5,497 nucleotides of DNA from an uncultured Mucispirillum sp. (GTDB taxonomy: Bacteria; Chrysiogenota; Deferribacteres; Deferribacterales; Mucispirillaceae), in NCBI GenBank assembly GCA_945947845.1, contig CAMEZN010000145.1:1-5497 (forward strand), read 5' to 3'. Of this stretch, positions 1-5,497 are shown one piece after another. The position numbers and the translations under genes were made by a program. How positions within the stretch are numbered: the first letter of the stretch is position 1; every line of letters starts with the position of its first letter. A model generated the notes under the pieces. It was not told the origin of the DNA and did no database searches. It saw only the letters and a program-made list of their open reading frames with translations.

Positions 1-100
1 TACCTGCAATAGAACAGGGCTTATTTTCTGATTCCTGCTCGGCAAAATAACTTTCTTCCATTTTTTCTAAATCTTTTTCTTTTCTGTATTTTTTATTCAT
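1..100 (-). CDS. N-terminal fragment of an unrecognised gene running off the left edge
   Basis: Thirty-three codons are visible, starting with ATG at 100 and reading leftward without a stop to the window edge. The start is supported by an AAAGGA-type Shine-Dalgarno six bases upstream. The visible peptide begins MNKKYRKEKDLEKMEESYF and continues with AEQESENKPCSIAG. It is highly charged and probably helical at first, with no signal peptide or membrane segment, so a cytoplasmic protein is likely. One cysteine is present at residue 29. I do not recognise the family from so short a piece and assign no function. The gene is divergent from the FGE-like gene at 399, and the two share the 298-base intergenic region. 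The good ribosome site and open frame make it likely to be real. Confidence 0.65.
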   Translation of the reverse strand, partial: MNKKYRKEKDLEKMEESYFAEQESENKPCSIAG

Positions 101-106
101 TATAAT

Positions 107-111
107 TCCTT
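107..111 (-). promoter_or_regulatory. Shine-Dalgarno of the leftward gene starting at 100
   Basis: On the minus strand the sequence reads AAAGGAATTATAATG. This puts a good AAGGA ribosome-binding site six bases before the ATG at 100. It is the main evidence that the short open frame at the left edge is a gene start. Confidence 0.65.
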
Positions 112-156
112 TATGTTTTCTTTTTCCATTTGTTATATGGCTAATATACACAAGAA

Positions 157-182
157 ATTATGGCGCATGTCCGTTATGTCCG
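157..182 (-). promoter_or_regulatory. Possible promoter and operator region for the leftward gene, with a 7-bp direct repeat
   Basis: On the plus strand ATGTCCG occurs twice (167-173 and 176-182), two bases apart, so the period is nine. It forms a small GC-rich island in otherwise very AT-rich DNA. On the minus strand a CATAAT hexamer (157-162, five of six matches to a -10 box) lies immediately downstream of the repeat. A recognisable -35 is lacking. The arrangement would suit an activator or repressor binding in tandem at the promoter of the gene starting at 100. This is inference from position and composition only. Confidence 0.3.
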
Positions 183-197
183 AAAAAGAAAAGGATT

Positions 198-221
198 TAT
201 GTGTTTATAGTTAAAAACATA
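198..221. repeat. Imperfect inverted repeat in the divergent intergenic region
   Basis: The arms TATGTGTTT (198-206) and AAAAACATA (213-221) pair at eight of nine positions around a six-base loop. The element lies between two divergent promoters and has no adjoining T-tract in a position that would make it a terminator. It could be a regulator-binding palindrome, but in DNA this AT-rich it could also arise by chance. Confidence 0.25.
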
Positions 222-320
222 TAAATATTTGTAAAATATAGTTTTTATACATGTTATATAGATAAAAAAAGCTTGCAAAAAAATACTTAAAAATTTCACT
301 GCAAAAAATAATATTTTTAC

Positions 321-349
321 TTGATAATATACTTATTAAAAGTTATAAT
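321..349 (+). promoter_or_regulatory. Sigma-70-type promoter of the FGE-like gene
   Basis: TTGATA (321-326, five of six matches to the -35 consensus) is followed after exactly 17 bases by a perfect TATAAT (344-349). Transcription would begin near 356, giving a leader of about 43 bases before the start codon at 399. The octamer TTATAATA covering the -10 is repeated 15 bases downstream (358-365). This gives a second -10-like box whose matching -35 would be poor. The promoter probably also drives the downstream ORF at 1324, and possibly the methyltransferase, since there is no clear terminator after 1319. Confidence 0.65.
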
Positions 350-387
350 AAAAGGGATTATAATATATTATTGATAGTCTTTATTAC

Positions 388-392
388 GGTGA
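388..392 (+). promoter_or_regulatory. Shine-Dalgarno that decides a TTG start
   Basis: GGTGA lies six bases before the TTG at 399. This spacing, together with the lysine-rich signal peptide that begins exactly there, supports TTG as the initiation codon. The next in-frame ATG, at codon 14, would destroy the signal peptide. Confidence 0.6.
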
Positions 393-398
393 ATTATT

Positions 399-1319
399 TT
401 GATTAAAAAGTTACTTATTTTACTTTGTCTTATTGTTATGCCGTTATATGCTGCTGCTTTTGATAAACAAGACTTTATAGACAGTTATTCAGGTATTCAG
501 TTTAAAAAGCTTAATAATAAAACTTATCTGGCTGTTTATGAAGTAACTCAGGAACAGTGGTATAAAGTAATGAATACTGCTCCATTTTATTTTAATAAAG
601 GTGGGCTGTATCCTGCAGAATCTGTTTCTATTGGCGATATTCAAAAGTTTTTAAATAAATTAAATTCAGCGACTCAATCTCATTACAGACTGCCAACAGT
701 TGCTGAATGGAAAGAAGCTGTGGGCGAAATCCGTGTTAATAGAGATGATGTGTGCTCTTATGCAAATTTTTATGATATTTCATCTAATTCAGTAAACAGG
801 TTTGGAAATGCTTATTTTGAATGTGATGATAAATTTCCAAATACTGCACCTGTTGGCTCGTTTACAGCTAATAGTAAAGGTTACTATGATTTATTTGGTA
901 ATGTAAAGGAATGGCTTTGTAACTCAGAAAGTGATAGAACAAATACTTGTGCTAATCTGCTCGGTGCTGCAAGCCTTGCTGTTGCAGGGGGTGGGTTTAG
1001 CGATGGTCCAAAAGAAATGAGAAAAGTTATAAAAGATGAAAGAACATCTTTAAGATATGCAGGGCTTGGGTTTAGGCTTGCAGTTGATGCGGCTGCTATT
1101 AACCCTAATGCAGTTACTGACAGCATTAATAAACCAAATGTATTAGCACCTGTTACAACTATTCCTGTTGTACCAGCAGAAGAAAATATTCAAAATACTA
1201 CACCTCCATCAGCATTTGATAACCAAAGAAATGATATTACTAATAACCCAGAGCAAAATAATCAGGACGAACCTCTGCCTGAAAGAAAATTTAAATTTCT
1301 CCCATTTTTAAGAGATTAA
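399..1319 (+). CDS. Secreted FGE/SUMF1-fold protein lacking the catalytic cysteines
   Basis: The 306-residue product starts at TTG with a good upstream GGTGA. Residues 1-20 form a signal peptide: two lysines, a hydrophobic core, then AAA before a probable cleavage, so the protein should be exported. Residues about 30-237 match the sulfatase-modifying-factor (formylglycine-generating enzyme) fold. Landmarks are EVTQEQW (48-54), RLPTVAEW (97-104), APVGSF (150-155), GYYDLFGNVKEW (161-172), AGGGF (206-210) and GLGFRL (232-237). True FGEs carry two catalytic cysteines between the GG(G/S) motif and the GFR motif. That stretch has none here; the mature cysteines are at 119, 141, 174 and 184. It is therefore unlikely to make formylglycine, and a binding or structural role outside the cytoplasm is more probable. 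Residues 238-306 are a low-complexity Asn/Gln/Pro-rich tail ending PERKFKFLPFLRD. Its substrate and exact role are unknown. The family call is firm. Confidence 0.88.
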   Translation: MIKKLLILLCLIVMPLYAAAFDKQDFIDSYSGIQFKKLNNKTYLAVYEVTQEQWYKVMNTAPFYFNKGGLYPAESVSIGDIQKFLNKLNSATQSHYRLPTVAEWKEAVGEIRVNRDDVCSYANFYDISSNSVNRFGNAYFECDDKFPNTAPVGSFTANSKGYYDLFGNVKEWLCNSESDRTNTCANLLGAASLAVAGGGFSDGPKEMRKVIKDERTSLRYAGLGFRLAVDAAAINPNAVTDSINKPNVLAPVTTIPVVPAEENIQNTTPPSAFDNQRNDITNNPEQNNQDEPLPERKFKFLPFLRD

Positions 1320-1323
1320 AAAA

Positions 1324-1680
1324 ATGGGGTTAAATAATCAAGAAATAAAACTATTAGACATGATAGAAAATAAGTATTATATGAAACCTATCATGAATTT
1401 AATACAAGATGATTTACATAATAATATTATACCAGTGCAAGAAATTTTTAATAACTTATATGATTACTTAACATCTGCCAATAAAAAAATAAAAGAATTA
1501 CTAACAGAATCTATACTTAAAGAAAAGTATAATATTTCTTATAATCCACCAATTCTTCCACTTGTATGCTTTGCAACTGTAAATTTTTATAATGAAATAA
1601 ACAACCCACAACACAGGGGAATGTTTAAATTTTTGACTGTTCTTTTATTGGTAGAAATATTCAAACACAACAATTCATAA
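1324..1680 (+). CDS. Small AT-rich hypothetical protein upstream of the methyltransferase
   Basis: This 118-residue ORF begins four bases after the FGE-like gene. The ATG is preceded by AAGAG inside the end of the upstream gene and by a run of seven A residues. The product is rich in Asn, Ile, Lys and Leu, with predicted helices. It has a hydrophobic C-terminal stretch (GMFKFLTVLLLVEIF) that is short for a membrane span and may be a core helix. I recognise no family. Its composition (39 G+C in 180 bases at 1381-1560) matches the methyltransferase and not the FGE-like gene, so it probably arrived with the methyltransferase. After its stop, another frame continues as FIKPLSNLIEYANENLSE and ends over the methyltransferase start. 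The gene may therefore itself be frameshifted near its 3' end. It could be a remnant of a restriction partner, but nothing in the sequence shows that. Confidence 0.5.
   Translation: MGLNNQEIKLLDMIENKYYMKPIMNLIQDDLHNNIIPVQEIFNNLYDYLTSANKKIKELLTESILKEKYNISYNPPILPLVCFATVNFYNEINNPQHRGMFKFLTVLLLVEIFKHNNS
1633..1661 (+). promoter_or_regulatory. Candidate internal promoter for the methyltransferase
   Basis: TTGACT (1633-1638, five of six matches) is followed after 17 bases by AATATT (1656-1661, four of six matches), inside the 3' end of the small upstream ORF. A transcript starting near 1669 would reach the GTG at 1723 after about 54 bases. In DNA this AT-rich such matches are easily accidental, so it is offered as a candidate only. 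Confidence 0.3.
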
Positions 1681-1722
1681 AACCACTTAGTAATCTGATA
1701 GAGTATGCTAACGAAAATTTGA

Positions 1723-3013
1723 GTGAATAAATATATGTTATATGATGACCCAACCCTTTCAACTATTCAAGATACAGTCTATAATGAAAAATATGATTTT
1801 CAAAACCAATCATATAGTTCTCTATACCCTAATTTACACAAATATCCTGCTACAATGCTGCCACAGATTGGACTGGAACTATTACAAGACTTTAATGCAA
1901 AAAAAAACAAACCTTTTAGACCCATACTGTGGCAGCGGTTCAAGTTTTATAAGTGGATTGGAATATGGAATTAAAAATTTTATAGGATTTGATTTAAACC
2001 CATTGGCTGTTATGATAAGTAATGCAAAACTAACCTTAGTGCATGAAAATATCTTATATGATGCGAAATACTTAATTTTAGAAGAATTAAATAAAAATAA
2101 TAAAATTTATACAAATAATAGTAATAATATTCTTTCAAGAATAACAAATATTGATTTCTGGATAAATAAAGATGCACAAAATATTTTATTAAAATTATAT
2201 AATATCATTAATTATATATGTCAAAAAATAGATAACTATTCATTAAATAATTTACTATTAGTAGTATTTAGTGAAACTTTAAGAGAAGTAAGTTATACAA
2301 GAAATAATGAATTTAAATTATTTAGAATGAAGAATTATGAAACATATAAACCAAATGTTATTGATATTTTTACTAATAAATTAGACGATATATATACAAA
2401 ATATTTAAACTATTACTATCCAAAATTAATAGGAAACAATATTAAATATCATATATATAACAGTATCTTTGAAAATAAAAAATATAATTTAGATAAAATT
2501 GATACAATCCTAACAAGCCCACCTTATGGTGATTCAAAAACAACTGTTGCTTATGGCCAATTTTCAACTTTTATAAATGAATGGACTGGAATGGAGAAAG
2601 CTAGAAAATTAGATAGTTATTTAATGGGTGGGAAAAAAGCAAAAACTCTATACACTAGTGGATTAATTAGAGAATATATTGAAAATATTAAAAATATCAG
2701 TCCAAACAGAGCATTAGAAATTTCAAGTTTTTATTTTGATTTAGACAATAGTATTACTGATTTAGCTCATATTGTTAATCAATATGGTAAAGTGTTTTAT
2801 GTTGTAGGAAATCGCAGAGTCAAAGATATAGAATTACCAACAGATAAATTTATTGCTGAAAAATTTGTGCAAAATGGCTTTAAACATTTAACTACAATTA
2901 AGCGTAAGATATCAAATAAAACTATGCCGGTCAGAAATTCCCCTACAAATAAAGCAGGTGTTTCATCAAATACTATGAACTATGAATATATTGTAGTGTG
3001 TGAGAAAATATAA
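1723..3013 (+). CDS. Amino-DNA methyltransferase (N4-cytosine or N6-adenine), split by a +1 frameshift
   Basis: This is an S-adenosylmethionine-dependent DNA methyltransferase read in two frames. The first frame (GTG 1723, or ATG 1735, to a stop at 1974) encodes the conserved N-terminus with HKYPATMLPQI (39-49). The second frame continues from about 1907 to TAA at 3013 and holds the rest. Joining them at the A9 tract (1899-1907) gives about 429 residues. SAM-binding motif I is DPYCGSGS (66-73), then GFDLNPLA (88-95). The catalytic motif is TSPPYGDS (264-271), followed by YGQF (277-280) and a C-terminal VGNRRV (371-376). Motif I comes before motif IV with roughly 170 variable residues between them, which suggests an alpha-type order with the target-recognition region in the middle. 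TSPPY is common in N4-cytosine enzymes but does not exclude adenine. In the register given, only an 83-residue fragment would be made. The ATG at 1742 opens the second frame, but its first 50 or so residues show no family motifs, so I do not take it as the start. Composition is extremely AT-rich, suggesting transfer. Confidence 0.8.
1899..1907 (+). repeat. A9 homopolymer at the methyltransferase frame junction
   Basis: Nine consecutive A residues lie exactly where the coding frame must change from the 1723 frame to the downstream frame. Losing one A (or gaining two) joins the frames as N-A-K-K-T-N-L-L-D-P-Y. The true indel could instead lie in the neighbouring AAA (1909-1911) or TTTT (1914-1917), because the intervening residues are poorly constrained. 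Poly-A tracts of this length are known sites of slipped-strand replication errors and of RNA-polymerase slippage. Confidence 0.7.
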
Positions 3014-3072
3014 TTATATTACTTATAATCACATAAATAAATTTTCTTTCATATAAACAGTATATAGTAATT

Positions 3073-4050
3073 CTATGAATAAAACTGCCTTATAAGCATG
3101 AGAACTTCATCTATACTGTTTGTTTTATATATATTTGTTCTAAACTCTGCTGCATTATCAAGCCCTTTGCAAAACCAAACAGCAAACTTCCTTAATACAT
3201 GCATATAATGGGTTTCTTTCATTCCCCTGCCATTTGTATGTTCTAACATATAGCCCCAAAGCTCTATTAGTAAATCTCCTATTTCATGTGGAGCTAAATA
3301 ATTATATAAATCTGCATCGCTGCACTTATCTTCAATGGCTTTAAATACCCATGGAGCTTTCATCATACTTCTTCCAAGCATAATGCCATCAACCCCTGTT
3401 GCTTTCATTTCCTTATATGTATCATAGCCTGCAACTCCGCCATTACCTATAATAGTAATTTTTGCCGTCTCTGCTATTTCCTGCAAAATATCAAGCCTGA
3501 CAGTGCCGCCAAACATATCACTTTTAGTTCTGCCATGCACTACTAATGCGTTAACCCCTTCATTTTCTGCAACTTTTAATATATCTTTATAAACAAGATT
3601 TTTTTGTTCCAAGCCTATGCGAATTTTAATAGAAAATGGCTTATCTGTTGCCTTACGGATATTTGAAACAATAGCTTGTATCCTGCCAATATCATTTAAT
3701 AAAGAACAGCCGCCACCAGCTTTTATTACTTTTTTTACTGGGCAGCCCATATTTACATCAAAAGCATCTACCTGACATTCATTTTCTGCCACATGAACTG
3801 CTTCACCATAATTTTCAGGCTTCCCGCCAAAAATTTGAAAAACAAGCGGGCTGTCTGTTTCTATTCTGTCAAGATATTCCATAGTTTCTTTATTTCTTCT
3901 TGCCAGCCCTTCTACTGATATCATTTCTGAATATATTATACCATTAAAAAATTTACGAAGAATTCTTCTATAAGGTAGATGAGAATAACCTGCCAATGGT
4001 GCTGCTACCAGGTCATTTTTTAATAAGTTTTCTTTAAAAAAATCTGACAT
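3073..4050 (-). CDS. dusB: tRNA-dihydrouridine synthase, DusB-like
   Basis: This FMN-dependent enzyme reduces specific uridines of tRNA to dihydrouridine in the cytoplasm. The 325-residue length is normal for the DusB/Nifr3 group. Visible motifs are the N-terminal APLAGYSHLPYR (17-28), QIFG (72-75) and DVNMGCPVKKV (98-108), whose Cys103 is the expected general-acid cysteine. They continue with GGGCSLL (112-118), IKIRIG (141-146), VHGRT (171-175), the flavin-phosphate-binding IGNGGV (201-206) and GVDGIMLGR (219-227). These fit a TIM barrel followed by the helical tRNA-binding C-terminal domain. The start ATG overlaps the tsaD stop by one base (TAATG) and has no good Shine-Dalgarno of its own, so translation is probably coupled to tsaD. 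It is the last gene of the leftward operon and ends in TAG facing the methyltransferase gene. The exact Dus subgroup cannot be proven by eye, but the family is certain. Confidence 0.93.
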   Translation of the reverse strand: MSDFFKENLLKNDLVAAPLAGYSHLPYRRILRKFFNGIIYSEMISVEGLARRNKETMEYLDRIETDSPLVFQIFGGKPENYGEAVHVAENECQVDAFDVNMGCPVKKVIKAGGGCSLLNDIGRIQAIVSNIRKATDKPFSIKIRIGLEQKNLVYKDILKVAENEGVNALVVHGRTKSDMFGGTVRLDILQEIAETAKITIIGNGGVAGYDTYKEMKATGVDGIMLGRSMMKAPWVFKAIEDKCSDADLYNYLAPHEIGDLLIELWGYMLEHTNGRGMKETHYMHVLRKFAVWFCKGLDNAAEFRTNIYKTNSIDEVLMLIRQFYS

Positions 4051-5045
4051 TATAATAAACCAATACTATGCTTTGTATCGTAAGCACTGCCTTTGTAATT
4101 TAAAAAATTTCTAAATTTATAAAACCTGTAAGCTGCATAGGCTATCATTTCCCCGTTATCTGTGCACCTTGCAAGTTCTGGAAAATAGACATTAATATTT
4201 TTTTTCTCTGCTGCTCTTTCATAAAATACTCGTCTTATTTCCTGATTTGCAGCAACACCGCCACCAACTACTATTTTATCTCGTTTAAAAAGTGATGCTG
4301 CTTGAAATGTTTTATCTGCTAATGTAGAAGCAACAGTCCATTGAAATGATGCTGCAATATCTTCAAGGGAAAACTGCTCTTTATGAATAGTATTCATAAC
4401 AGCAGTTTTTAAACCGCTAAAACTAAATTTTATTTCACCTTTAAAAGCCTGTGGAAATTTTACTGCATTTCTATTGCCTTTTTCTGCCAGATTTTGAATA
4501 AAGATTCCACCCGGATATGGACCACCCATTACTTTTGCTGTTTTATCAAATACTTCACCTGCTGCATCATCTATTGTTCTATCTATAAGTGTAAAATTTA
4601 ATGCTTCATCTACATCAAAAATATGAGTATGACCGCCAGAAACAATTAAAGCAGTATATGGCGGCTTTAAATCAGGGTATGAAAGCTCTGCTGCAAGAAT
4701 ATGGGCTGCTAAATGATGAACTGGAACTACCGGTTTATGAAGTGCATAGCCAAGACCTTTGGCAAATGAAACTCCAACAAATAATGAACCAATAAGCCCC
4801 GGTGCATTTGTAACACCTATAATATCTATATCATCTCCTGTAATAGCTGATTCTTCTATACAGGCATGATACAATGGCTCTATTTTTTGTATATGATTGC
4901 GAGAAGCTACTTCTGGAATAACTCCACCAAATGCTGCATGTATATCTGCCTGAGAAAATGTTTTACTGCTTAATGTGCCTTTCTCAGAAGAATAAACTGC
5001 AAGCGATGTTTCATCACAAGATGATTCTATACCTAAAACAATCAT
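4050..5045 (-). CDS. tsaD: tRNA N6-adenosine threonylcarbamoyltransferase TsaD
   Basis: TsaD transfers the threonylcarbamoyl group to A37 of ANN-decoding tRNAs, working with TsaB, TsaE and TsaC, and is essential in most bacteria. The 331-residue protein has the full ASKHA-fold signature. GIESSCDET (5-13) is at the N-terminus and HHLAAH (110-115) carries the metal ligands His111 and His115. SGGHTH (136-141), DDAAGEVFDK (159-168), SFSGLKT (198-204) and GGGVAAN (261-267) follow. CTDNGEMIA (294-302) carries the third ligand, Asp296. The start ATG has an AAAGG five bases upstream that overlaps the stop of the preceding gene, eight bases away, so the genes form an operon. The coding strand contains an in-frame run of eight A residues (plus-strand T8 at 4198-4205) encoding Glu-Lys-Lys-Asn, and the frame stays intact. 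No anomalies were seen. Confidence 0.97.
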   Translation of the reverse strand: MIVLGIESSCDETSLAVYSSEKGTLSSKTFSQADIHAAFGGVIPEVASRNHIQKIEPLYHACIEESAITGDDIDIIGVTNAPGLIGSLFVGVSFAKGLGYALHKPVVPVHHLAAHILAAELSYPDLKPPYTALIVSGGHTHIFDVDEALNFTLIDRTIDDAAGEVFDKTAKVMGGPYPGGIFIQNLAEKGNRNAVKFPQAFKGEIKFSFSGLKTAVMNTIHKEQFSLEDIAASFQWTVASTLADKTFQAASLFKRDKIVVGGGVAANQEIRRVFYERAAEKKNINVYFPELARCTDNGEMIAYAAYRFYKFRNFLNYKGSAYDTKHSIGLL

Positions 5046-5053
5046 AAAAACCT

Positions 5054-5497
5054 TTAATTAATAAGCTTTTTAATATCAACTAAATGATAGTTTAATTTTT
5101 CAAGCTGCGGCAAAGCTATTTTTAAAGCTGCCAAAGTATTTGGTCTTACATGGCCAATAGCTATTATACTGCCATCATCTCTTGCTTTTTCTGCTGCTTC
5201 ATATATTTTACCAAGTATTGCTTCTACACTGTTATCATTATCTAAAAATAATCTATTTTCACCGCATTTATAGCCAGCTTTCCTGCATTCTTCATATGCT
5301 TTTGTTTGTGCTGTTGTGCGGCTGTCAACAAATCTATTTGTATACTGTTTAGAAGCAGCTAATATCTGAGCCATTTTATGTGCATCTTCTGTAATAGCAG
5401 AGCCCATATGGTTATTAAAGCCGTCCACACTAACACCTAAGCTCTCAAAATTTTCTTTTACAACACCAGCTATTAAAAGTTCAGGCATATTCGGAAG
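5054..5497 (-). CDS. Divergent polysaccharide deacetylase (YibQ family), C-terminal part
   Basis: The open frame enters from the right edge: three codons (Leu-Pro-Asn) precede the first visible Met at 5488, so that Met is internal and the gene is truncated by the window. About 147 codons are visible. They match the C-terminal half of the divergent polysaccharide deacetylase family (formerly DUF610). Numbered from that Met, the motifs are NNHMGS (25-30), FVDSRT (53-58), LFLDND (80-85) and AIGHVRPNTL (110-119), with a closing helix and strand ending KKLIN. Family members have a NodB-like barrel and are usually exported; the export signal would lie outside the window. The substrate is not established, though cell-envelope polysaccharide is generally presumed. 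The stop is eight bases before tsaD and provides part of its ribosome-binding site, so the genes are very likely co-transcribed from a promoter beyond the right edge. Confidence 0.85.
   Translation of the reverse strand, partial: LPNMPELLIAGVVKENFESLGVSVDGFNNHMGSAITEDAHKMAQILAASKQYTNRFVDSRTTAQTKAYEECRKAGYKCGENRLFLDNDNSVEAILGKIYEAAEKARDDGSIIAIGHVRPNTLAALKIALPQLEKLNYHLVDIKKLIN

Noticed and set aside
198..221. Imperfect palindrome as a terminator
   Set aside because: It lies between two divergent genes, upstream of both starts, and has an AT-rich stem with a mismatch. It is kept only as a weak possible operator.
884..1126. Open frame of 80 codons on the minus strand inside the FGE-like gene
   Set aside because: It lies wholly antisense to a strongly supported gene, has no ribosome site or recognisable domain, and is a composition shadow.
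1742..1897. ATG at 1742 as the methyltransferase start
   Set aside because: The first 50 or so residues in this frame carry no family motif, while the overlapping frame carries HKYPATMLPQI just upstream of the junction. A protein from 1742 would lack the conserved N-terminal motif.
1899..1912. Programmed ribosomal frameshift of the usual -1 type on A-rich slippery bases
   Set aside because: The required change is +1 (or -2), not -1, and no downstream stem or stimulatory Shine-Dalgarno-like element was seen. Transcriptional slippage or a DNA indel fits better.
3014..3072. Rho-independent terminator between the convergent genes
   Set aside because: The gap holds ATTACT and AGTAAT as distant inverted hexamers only, with about 43 bases between them. 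No GC-rich stem followed by a T-run is present on either strand.
4601..4795. Open frame of 64 codons on the plus strand inside tsaD
   Set aside because: It is antisense to a highly conserved coding region covering the metal-binding motif, and its peptide resembles nothing known.
1..5497. CRISPR array, tRNA or rRNA gene, transposon
   Set aside because: No regularly spaced repeats, no cloverleaf or rRNA-like segments, and no transposase or terminal inverted repeats were found by reading the sequence.

Overview
The window reads as a piece of chromosome from a low-GC bacterium. Three features suggest a Gram-negative cell: a secreted protein with a signal peptide, a YibQ-type divergent polysaccharide deacetylase, and AT-rich regulatory regions with near-consensus sigma-70 elements. 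A Deferribacterota-like gut bacterium (for example a Mucispirillum relative) would fit the composition and the deacetylase-tsaD-dus gene order. That is an inference from general knowledge and has not been tested.

Layout: 1-100 holds the N-terminal start of an unrecognised minus-strand gene that leaves the window. 101-398 is a divergent intergenic region. It carries a strong promoter for the rightward gene, a small direct repeat and an imperfect palindrome. 399-1319 encodes a secreted formylglycine-generating-enzyme (FGE)-fold protein that lacks the catalytic cysteines. 1324-3013 is a markedly AT-rich islet with a small unknown ORF and an amino-DNA methyltransferase split by a +1 frameshift at or next to an A9 tract. 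3014-3072 is a short convergent gap. 3073-5497 is a compact leftward housekeeping operon: the C-terminal part of a divergent polysaccharide deacetylase, then tsaD (tRNA t6A37 synthesis), then a dusB-like tRNA dihydrouridine synthase. tsaD and dus overlap as TAATG.

The leftward operon looks intact and conventional. The point of interest is the methyltransferase islet. In the base register as given, the N-terminal motif (HKYPA...) and the SAM-binding motif (DPYCGSGS) lie in different frames, joined at nine consecutive A residues. Every other part of a roughly 429-residue enzyme is present. Possible explanations are phase variation by slipped-strand mispairing, rescue by RNA-polymerase slippage, a recent inactivating mutation, or a sequencing or assembly error. 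No recognisable restriction endonuclease partner is present in the window.
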